NCBI RefSeq assembly: GCF_000420165.1
Contig: NZ_ATUK01000017.1
Span: 1 to 64,000 of the forward strand
Direction of reading: 5' to 3'
Length of the DNA stretch: 64,000 bases
Source: Thioalkalivibrio sp. AKL19
GTDB taxonomy: Bacteria > Pseudomonadota > Gammaproteobacteria > Ectothiorhodospirales > Ectothiorhodospiraceae
Below the pieces are notes generated by a model, which did not search any database, had not been told where the DNA came from, and saw only the letters and a program-made list of their open reading frames with translations. The translations under genes were made by a program, and so were the position numbers. Of this stretch, positions 16,914 through 24,139 are shown in pieces (within the stretch, counting starts at the first letter, position 1; each line of letters opens with the position of its first letter).

Positions 16914-17522
16914 ATGCAGGAAGGTTTGAGTACCGGGCAGGCCGCGCTGAAGCGCGGCTTTGACGTGTTTGGGGCGGCAGTAGGGCTGGCGCTGACGTTC
17001 TGGCTGATCGCGCTGGCGTGGCTGGCGGCGACGGTGGATACGCGCGCGAACGGGTTTTTTACCCAGCGGCGGGTGGGATGCAACGGGCGGGTGTTCCGGG
17101 TGATCAAGATTCGCACCATGCGCGTGGGGACCGGGCTGGATACGACGGTGACGACCGGGCACGATCCGCGCATTACGCCGCTGGGGCGGTTGTTTCGGCG
17201 GGCCAAGATCGACGAGCTGCCGCAGTTGATCAATGTGCTGCTGGGGCAGATGAGCTTTGTCGGGCCGCGGCCGGATGTGCCGGGGTATGCGGATGCGCTG
17301 GAGGGGGAGGATCGGGTGATCCTAACGGTGCGTCCGGGCATTACCGGGCCGGCCACGCTGAAGTACCGCGACGAGGAGACGCTGTTGGCGGGGGTGGATG
17401 ACCCGGAGCGGTACAACCGCGAGGTGATTTTTCCCGACAAGGTGCGGATCAACCGGGAATATGTGCAGCAGTGGTCGTTGCGGAAGGATCTTGGGTATAT
17501 CTGGCGTACCGTGTTCCGGTAG
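16914..17522 (+). CDS. Initiating sugar phosphate transferase (PglC/WcaJ C-domain type)
   Basis: Monotopic phosphoglycosyl transferase of 202 aa that transfers a sugar-1-phosphate to undecaprenyl phosphate and starts repeat-unit synthesis. One hydrophobic re-entrant helix lies at about residues 17-40 (VFGAAVGLALTFWLIALAWL). It is followed by the hallmark segments VFRVIKIRTMR, ITPLGRLFRRAKIDELPQ and GQMSFVGPRPDVPGY, which carry the catalytic Asp-Glu pair. Length fits the small PglC-like group without the N-terminal WcaJ membrane domain. An upstream TTG at 16890 would add eight residues; the ATG is preferred. It closes the main run of polysaccharide genes. Confidence 0.9.
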   Translation: MQEGLSTGQAALKRGFDVFGAAVGLALTFWLIALAWLAATVDTRANGFFTQRRVGCNGRVFRVIKIRTMRVGTGLDTTVTTGHDPRITPLGRLFRRAKIDELPQLINVLLGQMSFVGPRPDVPGYADALEGEDRVILTVRPGITGPATLKYRDEETLLAGVDDPERYNREVIFPDKVRINREYVQQWSLRKDLGYIWRTVFR

Positions 17523-17561
17523 GGGCGTGGCGCCTTTGGGCGGTGGGGCTGGTTCGGTTCT

Positions 17562-17635
17562 GATCGCCTAGGGGGCTGGGCTCCTACAGAGGCGTGGTTC
17601 CCGGACGTGTAGGAGCCGAGCTTCTCGGCGATTGG
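17562..17635. repeat. REP-like inverted pair
   Basis: Two inverted copies of a REP-like motif flank a 20-base spacer: GGGCTGGGCTCCTAC on the left and GTAGGAGCCGAGCTTCTCGG on the right. The right motif resembles the GTAGGAGCGAGC... extragenic palindromes common in Pseudomonas. The same pair recurs at 24241-24316. The surrounding stretch 17523-17764 holds nothing else recognisable. Confidence 0.7.
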
Positions 17636-17764
17636 GCCGTGCGGTCGGTGGTTGCCGGGTTTCGGGGATGGTTCAATGACGTGGGGACCCTGAATTTGTG
17701 CGCTTTGTGGTCGTGGTCCAGGATAAATGCGGTAACCGGCCGGGTGAAGCACGGAGGTGAGCAG

Positions 17765-17998
17765 GTGAAAGTAAGAAAGCGAGATGCCGGTAGGGTAGTC
17801 CTTGCGGCCGGTTCGGTGATGGAAGTGTGGCCGGCGCATGACTACTCGGCCTTTATGCCTTCCGGTTCGTTGCAGCAGCGAGTCGCCGGTCATTGGGTCA
17901 ACGTTGGTGAACGGTTGCGTGAAGGGATCAATCGCGCGCAGTCCGACCAGGGAATGGAGAAGAACGATGAGCGAAAGGCCAACGGAGGGCCTGCCTGA
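17765..17998 (+). CDS. Small hypothetical protein upstream of DUF2335 gene
   Basis: Frame of 77 aa starting at a GTG with a strong GGAGGTGAGCAG Shine-Dalgarno. The protein has a basic start (KVRKRDAGRVV), then a VMEVWPAHDYSAFMPSGS segment and an amphipathic helix with HWVNVGERLREGINRA. It overlaps the DUF2335 gene by 32 bases in another frame. I recall similar short proteins next to DUF2335 genes, but I cannot confirm a family here. Possible partner in a small two-gene module. Confidence 0.45.
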   Translation: MKVRKRDAGRVVLAAGSVMEVWPAHDYSAFMPSGSLQQRVAGHWVNVGERLREGINRAQSDQGMEKNDERKANGGPA

Positions 17999-18491
17999 CA
18001 ACGAGTCGGATACGGCCGATAGCCAAGGCGGTACATTCGAGGAGCTGGTGGGCCGGCTGGAAGGTGGTGCCCTGTCGCCGGAAGACCAGAGTCGGCTTGC
18101 GGGGCTTCTTGACGCCCAACCTTCGGAGCTTGTGATGGCGGCGACGCGCCACGAGTCGTACAGCGGGCCGTTGCCGCACCCCGATCATCTGAATCGTTTT
18201 GATGATGAGACCCGCCGCGCAATCGTGCAGATGGCCGTGGATGAACAGGCGCATGCCCATCGAATGCGGGAACGCGGACTGGAAGGTGCCATTGCAAAGG
18301 ATCGTCGGGGGCAGCGCTACGGTCTGGTGATTGCGGTTGCGGGTTTGGCGGCGGCGGTGGCGATTGCACCTTTCAGTGCCGTTGCGGCCGGTATCATCGG
18401 GACCCTCGACCTGTTCGGGATGGTGGCGCTGTTCGTGGCTCCGCGAATCCTGGAGCGAATGCGTTCCAGCGGTGCGCCTTCGGCTGAATAG
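17967..18491 (+). CDS. DUF2335-family small membrane protein
   Basis: Protein of 174 aa. An acidic N-terminal half is followed by the DUF2335 signature YSGPLPHPDHLNRFDDE (residues about 54-70) and a helix rich in His and Arg (EQAHAHRMRERGLEG). Two C-terminal hydrophobic segments follow (LVIAVAGLAAAVAIAPF and GIIGTLDLFGMVALFVA). The family is membrane bound and of unknown function, often found near mobile or defence genes. The ATG at 17967 has GGAGAAG upstream. It is not an obvious polysaccharide gene and may be an insertion between the sugar transferase and aminotransferase. Confidence 0.75.
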   Translation: MSERPTEGLPDNESDTADSQGGTFEELVGRLEGGALSPEDQSRLAGLLDAQPSELVMAATRHESYSGPLPHPDHLNRFDDETRRAIVQMAVDEQAHAHRMRERGLEGAIAKDRRGQRYGLVIAVAGLAAAVAIAPFSAVAAGIIGTLDLFGMVALFVAPRILERMRSSGAPSAE

Positions 18492-18652
18492 TCCGAGAGC
18501 CTTTTCGGGTCGCTATCCCGTTTCTGTTGGTGGGCGGCTTTCCAGGCCGGCCGATTCTTTTGCCGTGTTCCATTGGCCGCTTGAGCACGGCTTTTTCCAG
18601 GGCCTGCGCTTCATTGCGCCAGGCCCGTCGTCAGGCGGATCAATTTCGCGAT

Positions 18653-18970
18653 CTAGGGAAACACTGAATAATGTACGCACTCGCGTTGGTATCCCAGGTT
18701 TTCCGAGACAAGGCGCGTCGGGCAGCGGGTAGTGGTTCTACCCGCCCGTTTTTGATGGATTCGGGGCGCAACGTAGGATCGGGGAACCTGGGGTACCAAC
18801 CCCACAAGCCATTGAAAGCCGGGGCTCGGCCGCCCAATGTTGTCAAAAACGGGCGTGGGAACGGCGTTGCGGCTCCCTTGCGCAGAATGACTGCACGGCA
18901 GTCACCGCGCCTTGTTCGCACGCAAAAGCGACTCGAGTGCGAGTGCATACATTAATCAGTGTTTCCCTAG
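18653..18970. mobile_element. MITE-like element with 32-bp inverted ends
   Basis: The ends 18653-18684 and 18939-18970 are inverted repeats of 32 bp with two or three mismatches, each beginning CTAGGGAAACACTGA. CTAG at both edges is either part of the repeat or a 4-bp target duplication. Inside, a second inverted pair (about 18687-18703 and 18781-18797, GGTATCCCAGG against CCTGGGGTACC) and a hairpin GCGGGTA...TACCCGC make the element highly structured. There is no transposase; the 94-residue frame inside is Arg/Gly-rich and is most likely a by-product. The rest of 18492-18975 shows nothing else. The right end abuts the GTG of the aminotransferase gene by 5 bases. Confidence 0.75.
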
Positions 18971-18975
18971 GTGGT

Positions 18976-20199
18976 GTGACGGTGGTGAAAAGTGTCTGGC
19001 CGCGGTTCGATGATGACGAGCTCGAGGCCGTGCAGGCGGTTCTGCGTTCCGGACGGGTGAATTACTGGAACGGTAGCGAAGGGCGCGACTTCGAGCGCGA
19101 ATTTGCGGCGTTTCATGGGGCGGCGTACGGGATTGCCGTGGCGAACGGCACGCTGGCGCTGGAACTGGCATTGATGGCGCTGGGTGTGGGCGAGGGCGAC
19201 GAGGTGGTGGTGACGCCGCGGACGTTCCTGGCCTCGGCTTCGGCGATCGTGATGCGCGGGGCGCGGCCGGTATTTGCGGAGGTGGACCGCGAGTCGGGCA
19301 ACATCATGCCGGACACGGTGCGCGCGGTGCTGACGCCGCGCACGCGCGCGGTGATCGCCGTGCATCTGGCGGGCTGGCCGTGCGATATGCAGGGTCTGCG
19401 GGCGCTGGCGGACGAGCGGGGGTTGTTCCTGGTCGAGGATTGCGCGCAGGCACATGGGGCGACGCTGGATGGGCAGCCGGTTGGGTCGTTCGGGGATGCG
19501 GCGGCGTTTTCCTTTTGCACCGACAAGATCATGTCCACCGGTGGCGAGGGCGGCATGCTGCTGGTGCGGGACGAGGCGGTGTGGCGCCGCGCCTGGAGCT
19601 ACAAGGACCATGGAAAGGCCTGGGATGCGGTGTATCACCGCGAGCATGCGGCGGGGTTTCGCTGGTTGCACGAGTCGTTCGGGACCAACTGGCGGCTGAC
19701 GGAGATGCAGTCGGCCATTGGTCGGGCGCAGTTGCGCAAGCTGCCGCAGTGGCTGACGCAGCGTAGCGCCAATGCTCGGGTGCTGCTTGAGCGGTTGTCC
19801 GGGCTTCCGGGGCTGCGGGTTCCCGCGGCACCGGCGGGTGTGGGGCACGCCTGGTACAAGTTTTACGCCTATGTGGATCCGGCGCGCCTGGCTGACGGTT
19901 GGGATCGTGACGCGGTGGTGAAGGCCATACAGGCCCTTGGCGTGCCTTGCCTGCAGGGCAGCTGCAGCGAGGTGTATCTGGAGAAGGCCTTTGATGGCAC
20001 GGACTACCGGCCGGCGCAGCGCCTGCCTATCGCGCGCGAGCTGGGGGAGACCAGTGTCATGTTCCTGGTGGATCACACGCTGAGCGAGGCCGATATGCAT
20101 ACCGTGGCGGATGCCGTGGTGGACGTGATGGGCCGTGCGACTGGCGTGGAAGGAGCGTCTCAGGCCGGGGACATATCGCACAACTGTTCGGCGGGCTGA
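18976..20199 (+). CDS. DegT/DnrJ/EryC1/StrS-family PLP aminotransferase
   Basis: Sugar aminotransferase of 407 aa (fold type I) that would aminate a keto-sugar nucleotide. Features are WPRFDDDELEAV and GRVNYWNGSEGRDFE at the start, ANGTLALELAL for phosphate binding, EDCAQAHGA with the Asp contacting the PLP ring nitrogen, and FCTDKIMSTGGEGGML with Lys184 as Schiff-base residue. FGTNWRLTEMQSAIG is the usual substrate-loop motif. GTG codons at 18976, 18982 and 18985 are all possible starts. The MITE-like element ends immediately upstream, so the element may have replaced the native promoter and leader. The final 15 residues look like read-through beyond the fold. Confidence 0.9.
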   Translation: MTVVKSVWPRFDDDELEAVQAVLRSGRVNYWNGSEGRDFEREFAAFHGAAYGIAVANGTLALELALMALGVGEGDEVVVTPRTFLASASAIVMRGARPVFAEVDRESGNIMPDTVRAVLTPRTRAVIAVHLAGWPCDMQGLRALADERGLFLVEDCAQAHGATLDGQPVGSFGDAAAFSFCTDKIMSTGGEGGMLLVRDEAVWRRAWSYKDHGKAWDAVYHREHAAGFRWLHESFGTNWRLTEMQSAIGRAQLRKLPQWLTQRSANARVLLERLSGLPGLRVPAAPAGVGHAWYKFYAYVDPARLADGWDRDAVVKAIQALGVPCLQGSCSEVYLEKAFDGTDYRPAQRLPIARELGETSVMFLVDHTLSEADMHTVADAVVDVMGRATGVEGASQAGDISHNCSAG

Positions 20200-20357
20200 G
20201 TCTGCGGGCCTTGGTCGCTTCCGGGGCTGTCGTTCTCCTCCTGAGCCGCTTGGTCTGATCTGGAATCGGGCGGGCCGGGAGGCAGGCGGGTGCTTTCGCT
20301 GGATGAGGGGTTGAGGCGGGCTGTTGCGCCGTTACGGCGGTAGCGTTGGTGGTGTTC

Positions 20358-20401
20358 TGGCTTTGGCGGGGGCTTCGCGGCCAAGGCCGCTCCTACGGGG
20401 G
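20358..20401. repeat. REP-like element, GGCTTCGC family
   Basis: Copy of the element GGCTTTGGCGGGGGCTTCGC followed by a short stem and CGCTCCTACGGGG. The centre GCGGCCAAGGCCGC is palindromic. Other copies are near 23859, 24140, 38825 and 40110, with a reverse one near 95. Confidence 0.75.
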
Positions 20402-20446
20402 TTGCTCGTGCCAATCGATGGTTGCACCTGGTTGAAGGGTGACGCG

Positions 20447-20862
20447 TTAGAGGCGTTCGTTGACTGTGCGTGCAAAGGTCCGGAAGTCGTCGAGGTGGCG
20501 TGAGCACACGGCGTGGACGATCTCCCCATTGATGCGCTCGTAGTTATGGACTGCGATGTTGCGAAAGCCGACGGCCTTCTTGAGTCGGTCGGCCAGGCTG
20601 GAATCGATGATCTGGCCTTCGGCGAGTCGGTCGAAGGTTTCGCCCATGGTGCCCGGAGGTGGTAGCTCGAGCGCGGTCACGAGATGGGCTCCAATGTCGA
20701 CACATTGTTGCACCGCACCGCACGGGACAGGTTCAGGGCGATGATGTCTTGTGTATCCGGATCTTGCTGGAGTTGGTTGGGGTCGTTGGGGCAACGTTGC
20801 GCGACCCGCTGGACGCAATAGCGCAGCGTTTCGAGCTTTTGTTCGATTACCCGGCGATCCAC
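20447..20862 (-). pseudogene. hepT: Frameshifted hepT-like HEPN toxin (DUF86)
   Basis: Two frames make one HepT. A GTG at 20862 starts MDRRVIEQKLETLRYCV and runs to LNLSRAV. The sequence then continues in another frame as QQCVDIGAHLVTALELPPPG and ends in the HEPN catalytic motif RNIAVHNY (R-x4-H-x-Y) and a VCSRHLDDFRTF tail. The break is at a tandem repeat of five bases, CACCG at 20711-20715 and again at 20716-20720 on the plus strand; removing one copy restores a single frame of about 136 aa. The start overlaps the end of mntA by 16 bases, as in intact modules. Loss of the toxin with the antitoxin kept is a viable end state. A sequencing error cannot be excluded. Confidence 0.8.
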
Positions 20863-21245
20863 GCTTGTCTCCGTTCGGCCAGAATGCGGTCGCGGTAGGG
20901 GGAAAAATCGGCCTGGTCGAGCAAGTGGCGCGTGAGGAAGCGCGCGTGGGCCTCGTCTTGTCCGGTCAGGCGGATGCCGCGTGTGACGATCTCGCCCAGT
21001 AAGGGTTCGCCGGCCTGGGTGAGGTCCACAAGGTCCACGGGGCGCCCGGTGGTGGAGGCAATTTCTTCGATGAGCGCGATGCGCGTGGTGGCTGGAAGCG
21101 GCGCTCCTGCGCTGACGGCCAGGTCGACATCGCTATGTGGATGCATTTTTCCGCTCGCCAGGGATCCGAACAGGATGGCGAGCTCCAGCTCGTGATGGTG
21201 TCGCAACACGGCACGAATGCGATCGATTTCGGTGCGATGGCTCAT
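20847..21245 (-). CDS. mntA: MntA-like antitoxin nucleotidyltransferase
   Basis: Minimal nucleotidyltransferase of 132 aa. Relatives silence HepT by adding AMP to the tyrosine of its R-x4-H-x-Y motif. The catalytic signature GS-x10-D-x-D is visible as GSLASGKMHPHSDVDL (residues about 25-40). The ATG at 21245 was chosen over an upstream one because the fold begins right there. It is the first gene of a mntA-hepT pair whose toxin is frameshifted. Confidence 0.88.
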   Translation of the reverse strand: MSHRTEIDRIRAVLRHHHELELAILFGSLASGKMHPHSDVDLAVSAGAPLPATTRIALIEEIASTTGRPVDLVDLTQAGEPLLGEIVTRGIRLTGQDEAHARFLTRHLLDQADFSPYRDRILAERRQAWIAG

Positions 21246-21355
21246 GCATCCCAATGTAGGGAGATGTCTTTGAATGTGCACGTTCGTATTCATGGGCGAT
21301 TGGCGCATCCTAAGTAGAGGCAACACTGGGGCGGAGAGGATTTTGTTGTTGGCCG

Positions 21356-21600
21356 TTATCCCGGAAACTGTGGAGTGGTTATCCGGGGTCTCTGGCGTGG
21401 GTGGCCGCACCGGCGTTTGGTGTTTCTCTGACGTGGGAGATCCCGGCTCTTCGCTGCGCTGCGGCCGGGATGACGTTGTAGTGGTGGCGCTGCAGGCGGG
21501 ATGACGGGGTAGGGTGGTGCTACGGCCGCCGATGATGGATCGGCTGCGGGGGTTGGCTTTGGAGATCGCTTCGTCGCTTTGCTCCTCGCGATGACGGGTT
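21356..21600. repeat. Palindromic repeat cluster upstream of vapC end
   Basis: Between mntA and vapC (21246-21637) there is no gene. The stretch holds ATCCCGGAAAC...GGTTATCCGGGG (about 21356-21394), a GATCCCGGCTCTTCGCTGCG / CGGCCGGGATGACG copy (about 21436-21475), and a GGAGATCGCTTCGTCGCTTT / GCTCCTCGCGATGACGG copy (about 21560-21598). All can form hairpins and recur elsewhere in the window. Confidence 0.7.
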
Positions 21601-21637
21601 GTAGTGGTGTGGTCGGGATGGCCGGAGGGCTTGCGGG

Positions 21638-22036
21638 TCAGGTGAACCAGTCGGTGAGTGGGAGACTGGGGACCCGTTGGAACTCGGCTACGTTGTGGGT
21701 GACGAGGGTCGCGTTGTGGGCCAGGGTAGTGGCGGCGATCAGTGTGTCCATGGGGCCGATGTGTGTGCCCTGTTGCTCGAGCTGGGCGCGTATGCGGGCG
21801 GCATGGCTGGCGGTGGGGCGGTCAAACGAGAGGACGGTGACGACATCGAGTAGCTCGGCCAGCTGCTTTTGGCGCTTTTCGGGCTCGCCGGACTTGGCGA
21901 TGCCGGTTTCGAGCTCGTACACCACAATGGCGGGAACGAGGACGTCGGAGGGTGCTGTGGCCAGCAGGTTTTCGGCGACCTTGCCCTGACCCTTGAAGAA
22001 ATAGATCAGGGTGTTGGTGTCCAGGGCGTATTTCAC
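21638..22036 (-). CDS. vapC: VapC-like PIN-domain toxin
   Basis: PIN-domain RNase of 132 aa. The acidic quartet is recognisable: Asp6 in YALDTNTLIYFFKGQGK, Glu41 in VVYELETG, Asp in GPMDTLIAA and the closing THNVAEFQRVP. The start overlaps the antitoxin stop by four bases (ATGA), as is usual in vapBC operons. The probable activity is cleavage of tRNA or rRNA when the antitoxin is degraded. Confidence 0.9.
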   Translation of the reverse strand: MKYALDTNTLIYFFKGQGKVAENLLATAPSDVLVPAIVVYELETGIAKSGEPEKRQKQLAELLDVVTVLSFDRPTASHAARIRAQLEQQGTHIGPMDTLIAATTLAHNATLVTHNVAEFQRVPSLPLTDWFT

Positions 22037-22260
22037 AGCGCTTCGCGGGGGCTGTCCGGGGACGTGTCGCGCAGTTCCTCGGCTGTGGGGAAGTCATTCC
22101 ATTGACCGGCCAGGGTGCGGACGGAGTCGGGCCACTCGGTTCGGGTGTTTTCTTCTACCAGCCGTGCGACGTAGCGGCTGACGGGGATGCCGGCCGATTG
22201 AGCTGCGCGCTTGAGGCGCTGTTCGTGGTCATTGTCGAGGTAGATGGTGACTTGGCCCAT
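22033..22260 (-). CDS. Ribbon-helix-helix antitoxin of the PIN toxin
   Basis: Protein of 75 aa. The N-terminal GQVTIYLDNDHEQRLKRAA and IPVSRYVARLVEE form the strand and two helices of a CopG/MetJ-type DNA-binding domain. The acidic C-terminal tail WNDFPTAEELRDTSPDSP would bind and block VapC. AGGAGGAATG before the start is a strong ribosome binding site. It is expected to repress its own promoter through the palindrome at 22278. Confidence 0.85.
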   Translation of the reverse strand: MGQVTIYLDNDHEQRLKRAAQSAGIPVSRYVARLVEENTRTEWPDSVRTLAGQWNDFPTAEELRDTSPDSPREAL

Positions 22261-22277
22261 ACATTCCTCCTGCTAAG

Positions 22278-22297
22278 CATATAAGTGGGATTATATG
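22278..22297 (-). promoter_or_regulatory. Palindromic operator of the vapBC-like operon
   Basis: The inverted repeat CATATAAGTGGGATTATATG lies 17 bases upstream of the antitoxin start. Its A+T-rich arms (CATATAA/TTATATG) fit both a -10 region and an RHH-type operator, so autorepression is likely. Confidence 0.6.
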
Positions 22298-22400
22298 TTC
22301 GAGTGTATCGCCTGGCCAATCGTTCCGTGAATACGGGGTGTACCGGGAATGCCGTTGCTGGGGCTTCGAGCACCCTATGCCGCTGGCTTACGGTCCTGCT

Positions 22401-22724
22401 GTCATCCCGGCCGTAGCGCAGCGGAGAGCCGGGATCTCGTACGTAAGTGGTGGTACTGGCGTTGGTGTTTTCCTGATGTGGGAGATCCCGGCTCTTCGCT
22501 GCGACGGCCGGGATGACGGGGTGGGGTGGTGCTACGGCCGGGATGATGGCAAGGGAATTCTACGGAGACTGCCTGCTCCGTCGCCCCGCAGGATCAACCT
22601 CGCGGGTCATCCCGGAAACGGCGAAGCCGTTATCCGGGATCTGCACCGGCCAGTGATAGCACAGTGGCGGTGGGATCTCATCGGTAGGAGATCCCGGCTC
22701 TTCGCTGCGCTACGGCCGGGATGA
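22401..22724. repeat. Array of CCGGGATGAC-type palindromes
   Basis: The non-coding stretch 22298-22823 contains at least four copies of the GTCATCCCGG...CCGGGATGAC palindrome, at about 22401-22438, 22481-22519, 22609-22644 and 22688-22724, in alternating orientation. They are spaced some 40-90 bases apart. No gene is visible between them. Confidence 0.75.
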
Positions 22725-22823
22725 CAGAGTGTGGGGCCTACTTTCGGGATGATCGAGAGGGGGTGCTGCGGCTGGGACGACGAGCTGGTGGTGGGGCTTC
22801 GGCTAGGTTAACAGGGACGTGGC

Positions 22824-22855
22824 GAGCAATGGTTGTCAGTTGACAACCATTGCTC
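22824..22855 (+). promoter_or_regulatory. Perfect 32-bp palindrome overlapping a promoter (operator)
   Basis: Arms GAGCAATGGTTGTCA and TGACAACCATTGCTC pair perfectly over 15 bases with only GT between. A TTGACA -35-like hexamer (22840-22845) lies inside the right arm and a weak TAGTTT -10-like hexamer follows 17 bases later, giving a transcript start just before the gene at 22882. This is a strong candidate operator for autoregulation of the two-gene module downstream. Confidence 0.7.
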
Positions 22856-22881
22856 CTGGGGCTAGTTTCACAGGGAGAGAG

Positions 22882-23139
22882 ATGGGCAGGCGACGACATC
22901 CCAACAAGGACGTTGAAGCGGCTGTGGCCCATGCCGAGGCCAATGGTTGGCGGGTCGAGATGGCTGGTGGTCATGCCTGGGCGCGGTTGTATTGCCCCTG
23001 GAATGAACGGGAATGCCGTTGTGGAGAATTCTGCATCGTGAGCGTCTGGAGTACACCGAGGAACTCGTCCTCCCACGCACGGCAGATTCGCCGCGTGGTG
23101 GAGGGGTGTACCGGAGGCCGTGTCGGTGAAGAGGAGTGA
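22882..23139 (+). CDS. HicA-like small toxin candidate
   Basis: Basic protein of 85 aa. RRRHPNKDVEAAVAHAEANG is followed by WRVEMAGGHAWARLYCP, which has the layout of HicA-type dsRBD-like mRNA interferases with a Gly-Gly-His core. FCIVSVWSTPRNSSSHARQI follows. Cysteines (CPWNERECRCGEFC) are extra relative to classic HicA. The start follows GGGAGAGAG, and the operator at 22824 lies just upstream. The stop overlaps the next gene's GTG at 23136. It is named by fold resemblance only. Confidence 0.65.
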   Translation: MGRRRHPNKDVEAAVAHAEANGWRVEMAGGHAWARLYCPWNERECRCGEFCIVSVWSTPRNSSSHARQIRRVVEGCTGGRVGEEE

Positions 23140-23141
23140 TC

Positions 23142-23651
23142 ATGAGCGCATACGAGTTCACGCTGAAATTCGCGATCCCGGAGGGATTGGATCGGCAGAC
23201 GCTAGAGGGCCGGTTGTTCGAGGGTGGCTGCGATGATGCCCTGATCGGTACGGGCCAGAAAGGTCGGCTCGCGCTGTCTTTTGTCCGCGAGGCAGGCGCG
23301 GCACGCGAGGCGGTGGGCAGTGCGATTCGTGATGTACGCAATGCGATACCAGAGGCCCGTCTGGTGGAGGCGGCGCCGGATCTCGTGGGCGTGACCGATA
23401 TGGCCGATCTGTTCGAGTTTTCCCGGCAGAATATGCGCAAGCTGGTGCAAACTCACCGGGACAGTTTCCCGTTGCCACTGCACGAGGGGCATTCGTCGCT
23501 ATGGCACTTGGCCGATGTGCTGGAGTGGTTTGATCGCCAGGGGCGCACCGTTGATCCGACTTTGCACGAAGTGGCGCGGGAGAGCATGCAGGTGAATGTG
23601 GCCCGCGAGACCGCGCGGCTGCGACGTCCTGACGATGCGGTGGCCGGGTAG
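23142..23651 (+). CDS. DNA-binding antitoxin candidate of the HicA-like module
   Basis: Protein of 169 aa. The first 80 residues (YEFTLKFAIPEGLDRQTLEG ... GQKGRLALSFVREAG) form an alpha-beta domain of unknown family. The rest contains GVTDMADLFEFSRQNMRKLV, a MerR/AlpA-type helix-turn-helix, and LWHLADVLEWFDRQ. It is translated from GAAGAGGAG six bases upstream and nearly overlaps the toxin candidate. It probably binds both the toxin and the 32-bp palindrome, but the role is inferred from the module layout. Confidence 0.6.
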   Translation: MSAYEFTLKFAIPEGLDRQTLEGRLFEGGCDDALIGTGQKGRLALSFVREAGAAREAVGSAIRDVRNAIPEARLVEAAPDLVGVTDMADLFEFSRQNMRKLVQTHRDSFPLPLHEGHSSLWHLADVLEWFDRQGRTVDPTLHEVARESMQVNVARETARLRRPDDAVAG

Positions 23652-23771
23652 CGGTAGCGCGCGCCACGTTCGCCTGACTGGGCGCGATACAGGCTCTTCG
23701 CTCCAGCATGGCTGGCTTGACGGAGTAGGGCGCTACGGTGGGGTAATGGGATGGCCTGTGCGGTCGCCCTT

Positions 23772-23900
23772 GGAGATCGCGGCGTTGCTTTGCTCCTGGC
23801 GATGACCGGAGGGCGGCCGTGGCGCGGCCCGTCAAGGTGGAGGGGGGTGGTGGCTTTCGGGCTTTGGCGGGGGGCTTCGCGGGCGAGCCCGCTCCTACGA
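23772..23900. repeat. Repeat pair downstream of the HicA-like module
   Basis: A GGAGATCGCGGCGTTGCTTT / GCTCCTGGCGATGACC copy (23772-23808) is followed by a REP-like GGCTTTGGCGGGGGGCTTCG copy ending GAGCCCGCTCCTACGA (23859-23900). The rest of 23652-24364 holds a strong hairpin at 24032 and further repeats, but no convincing gene. Confidence 0.7.
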
Positions 23901-24031
23901 TGTGGGGCGCGGGTGGAATGAAGGCCTACCGTTGAGGGGGTGAAATCGACCGGCGCGAGGTTTTTCCGCGTTTGGGGTGGAATCCTCTATTTTTTGTGCT
24001 AGTTTTTGTCGCGGGAACAGGGATGCCCATG

Positions 24032-24072
24032 AAAGAGCCGCCCAGGCACGGATGCTGGGTGGCTCTTTCTCT
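24032..24072. terminator. Strong rho-independent hairpin
   Basis: Stem AAAGAGCCGCCCAG / CTGGGTGGCTCTTT pairs over 14 bases with one G-T pair around a 9-base loop and is followed by TCTCTTT. Flanking A and T runs let it act in either direction. No gene ends within 350 bases upstream, so a small RNA starting near 23985-24010, in the A+T-rich TATTTTTTGTGCTAGTTTTT stretch, is possible. Confidence 0.6.
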
Positions 24073-24139
24073 TTGTGGTATGGGGCCGGCGGGCGTCCTG
24101 GTCGTCCGCCGCTGGGCGTGACCGGTGTCTTTGAATGCC

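Noticed and set aside
14946-17162. Long minus-strand frame over the glycosyltransferase and acetyltransferase genes
   Set aside because: Arg/Pro/His-rich translation with no domain, antisense to three recognised genes.
18671-18955. 94-residue frame inside the MITE-like element
   Set aside because: Its sequence is the product of the structured repeat; a basic, low-complexity protein without a ribosome binding site. Kept only as part of the element.
22338-22724. 128-residue plus-strand frame between vapBC and the HicA-like pair
   Set aside because: Composed of repeated PAVIPAVAQRRAG-type translations of the CCGGGATGAC palindromes.
21356-22724. Possible CRISPR array from the evenly spaced palindromes
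   Set aside because: Repeat units vary in length and orientation, spacers are irregular, and no cas gene is present.
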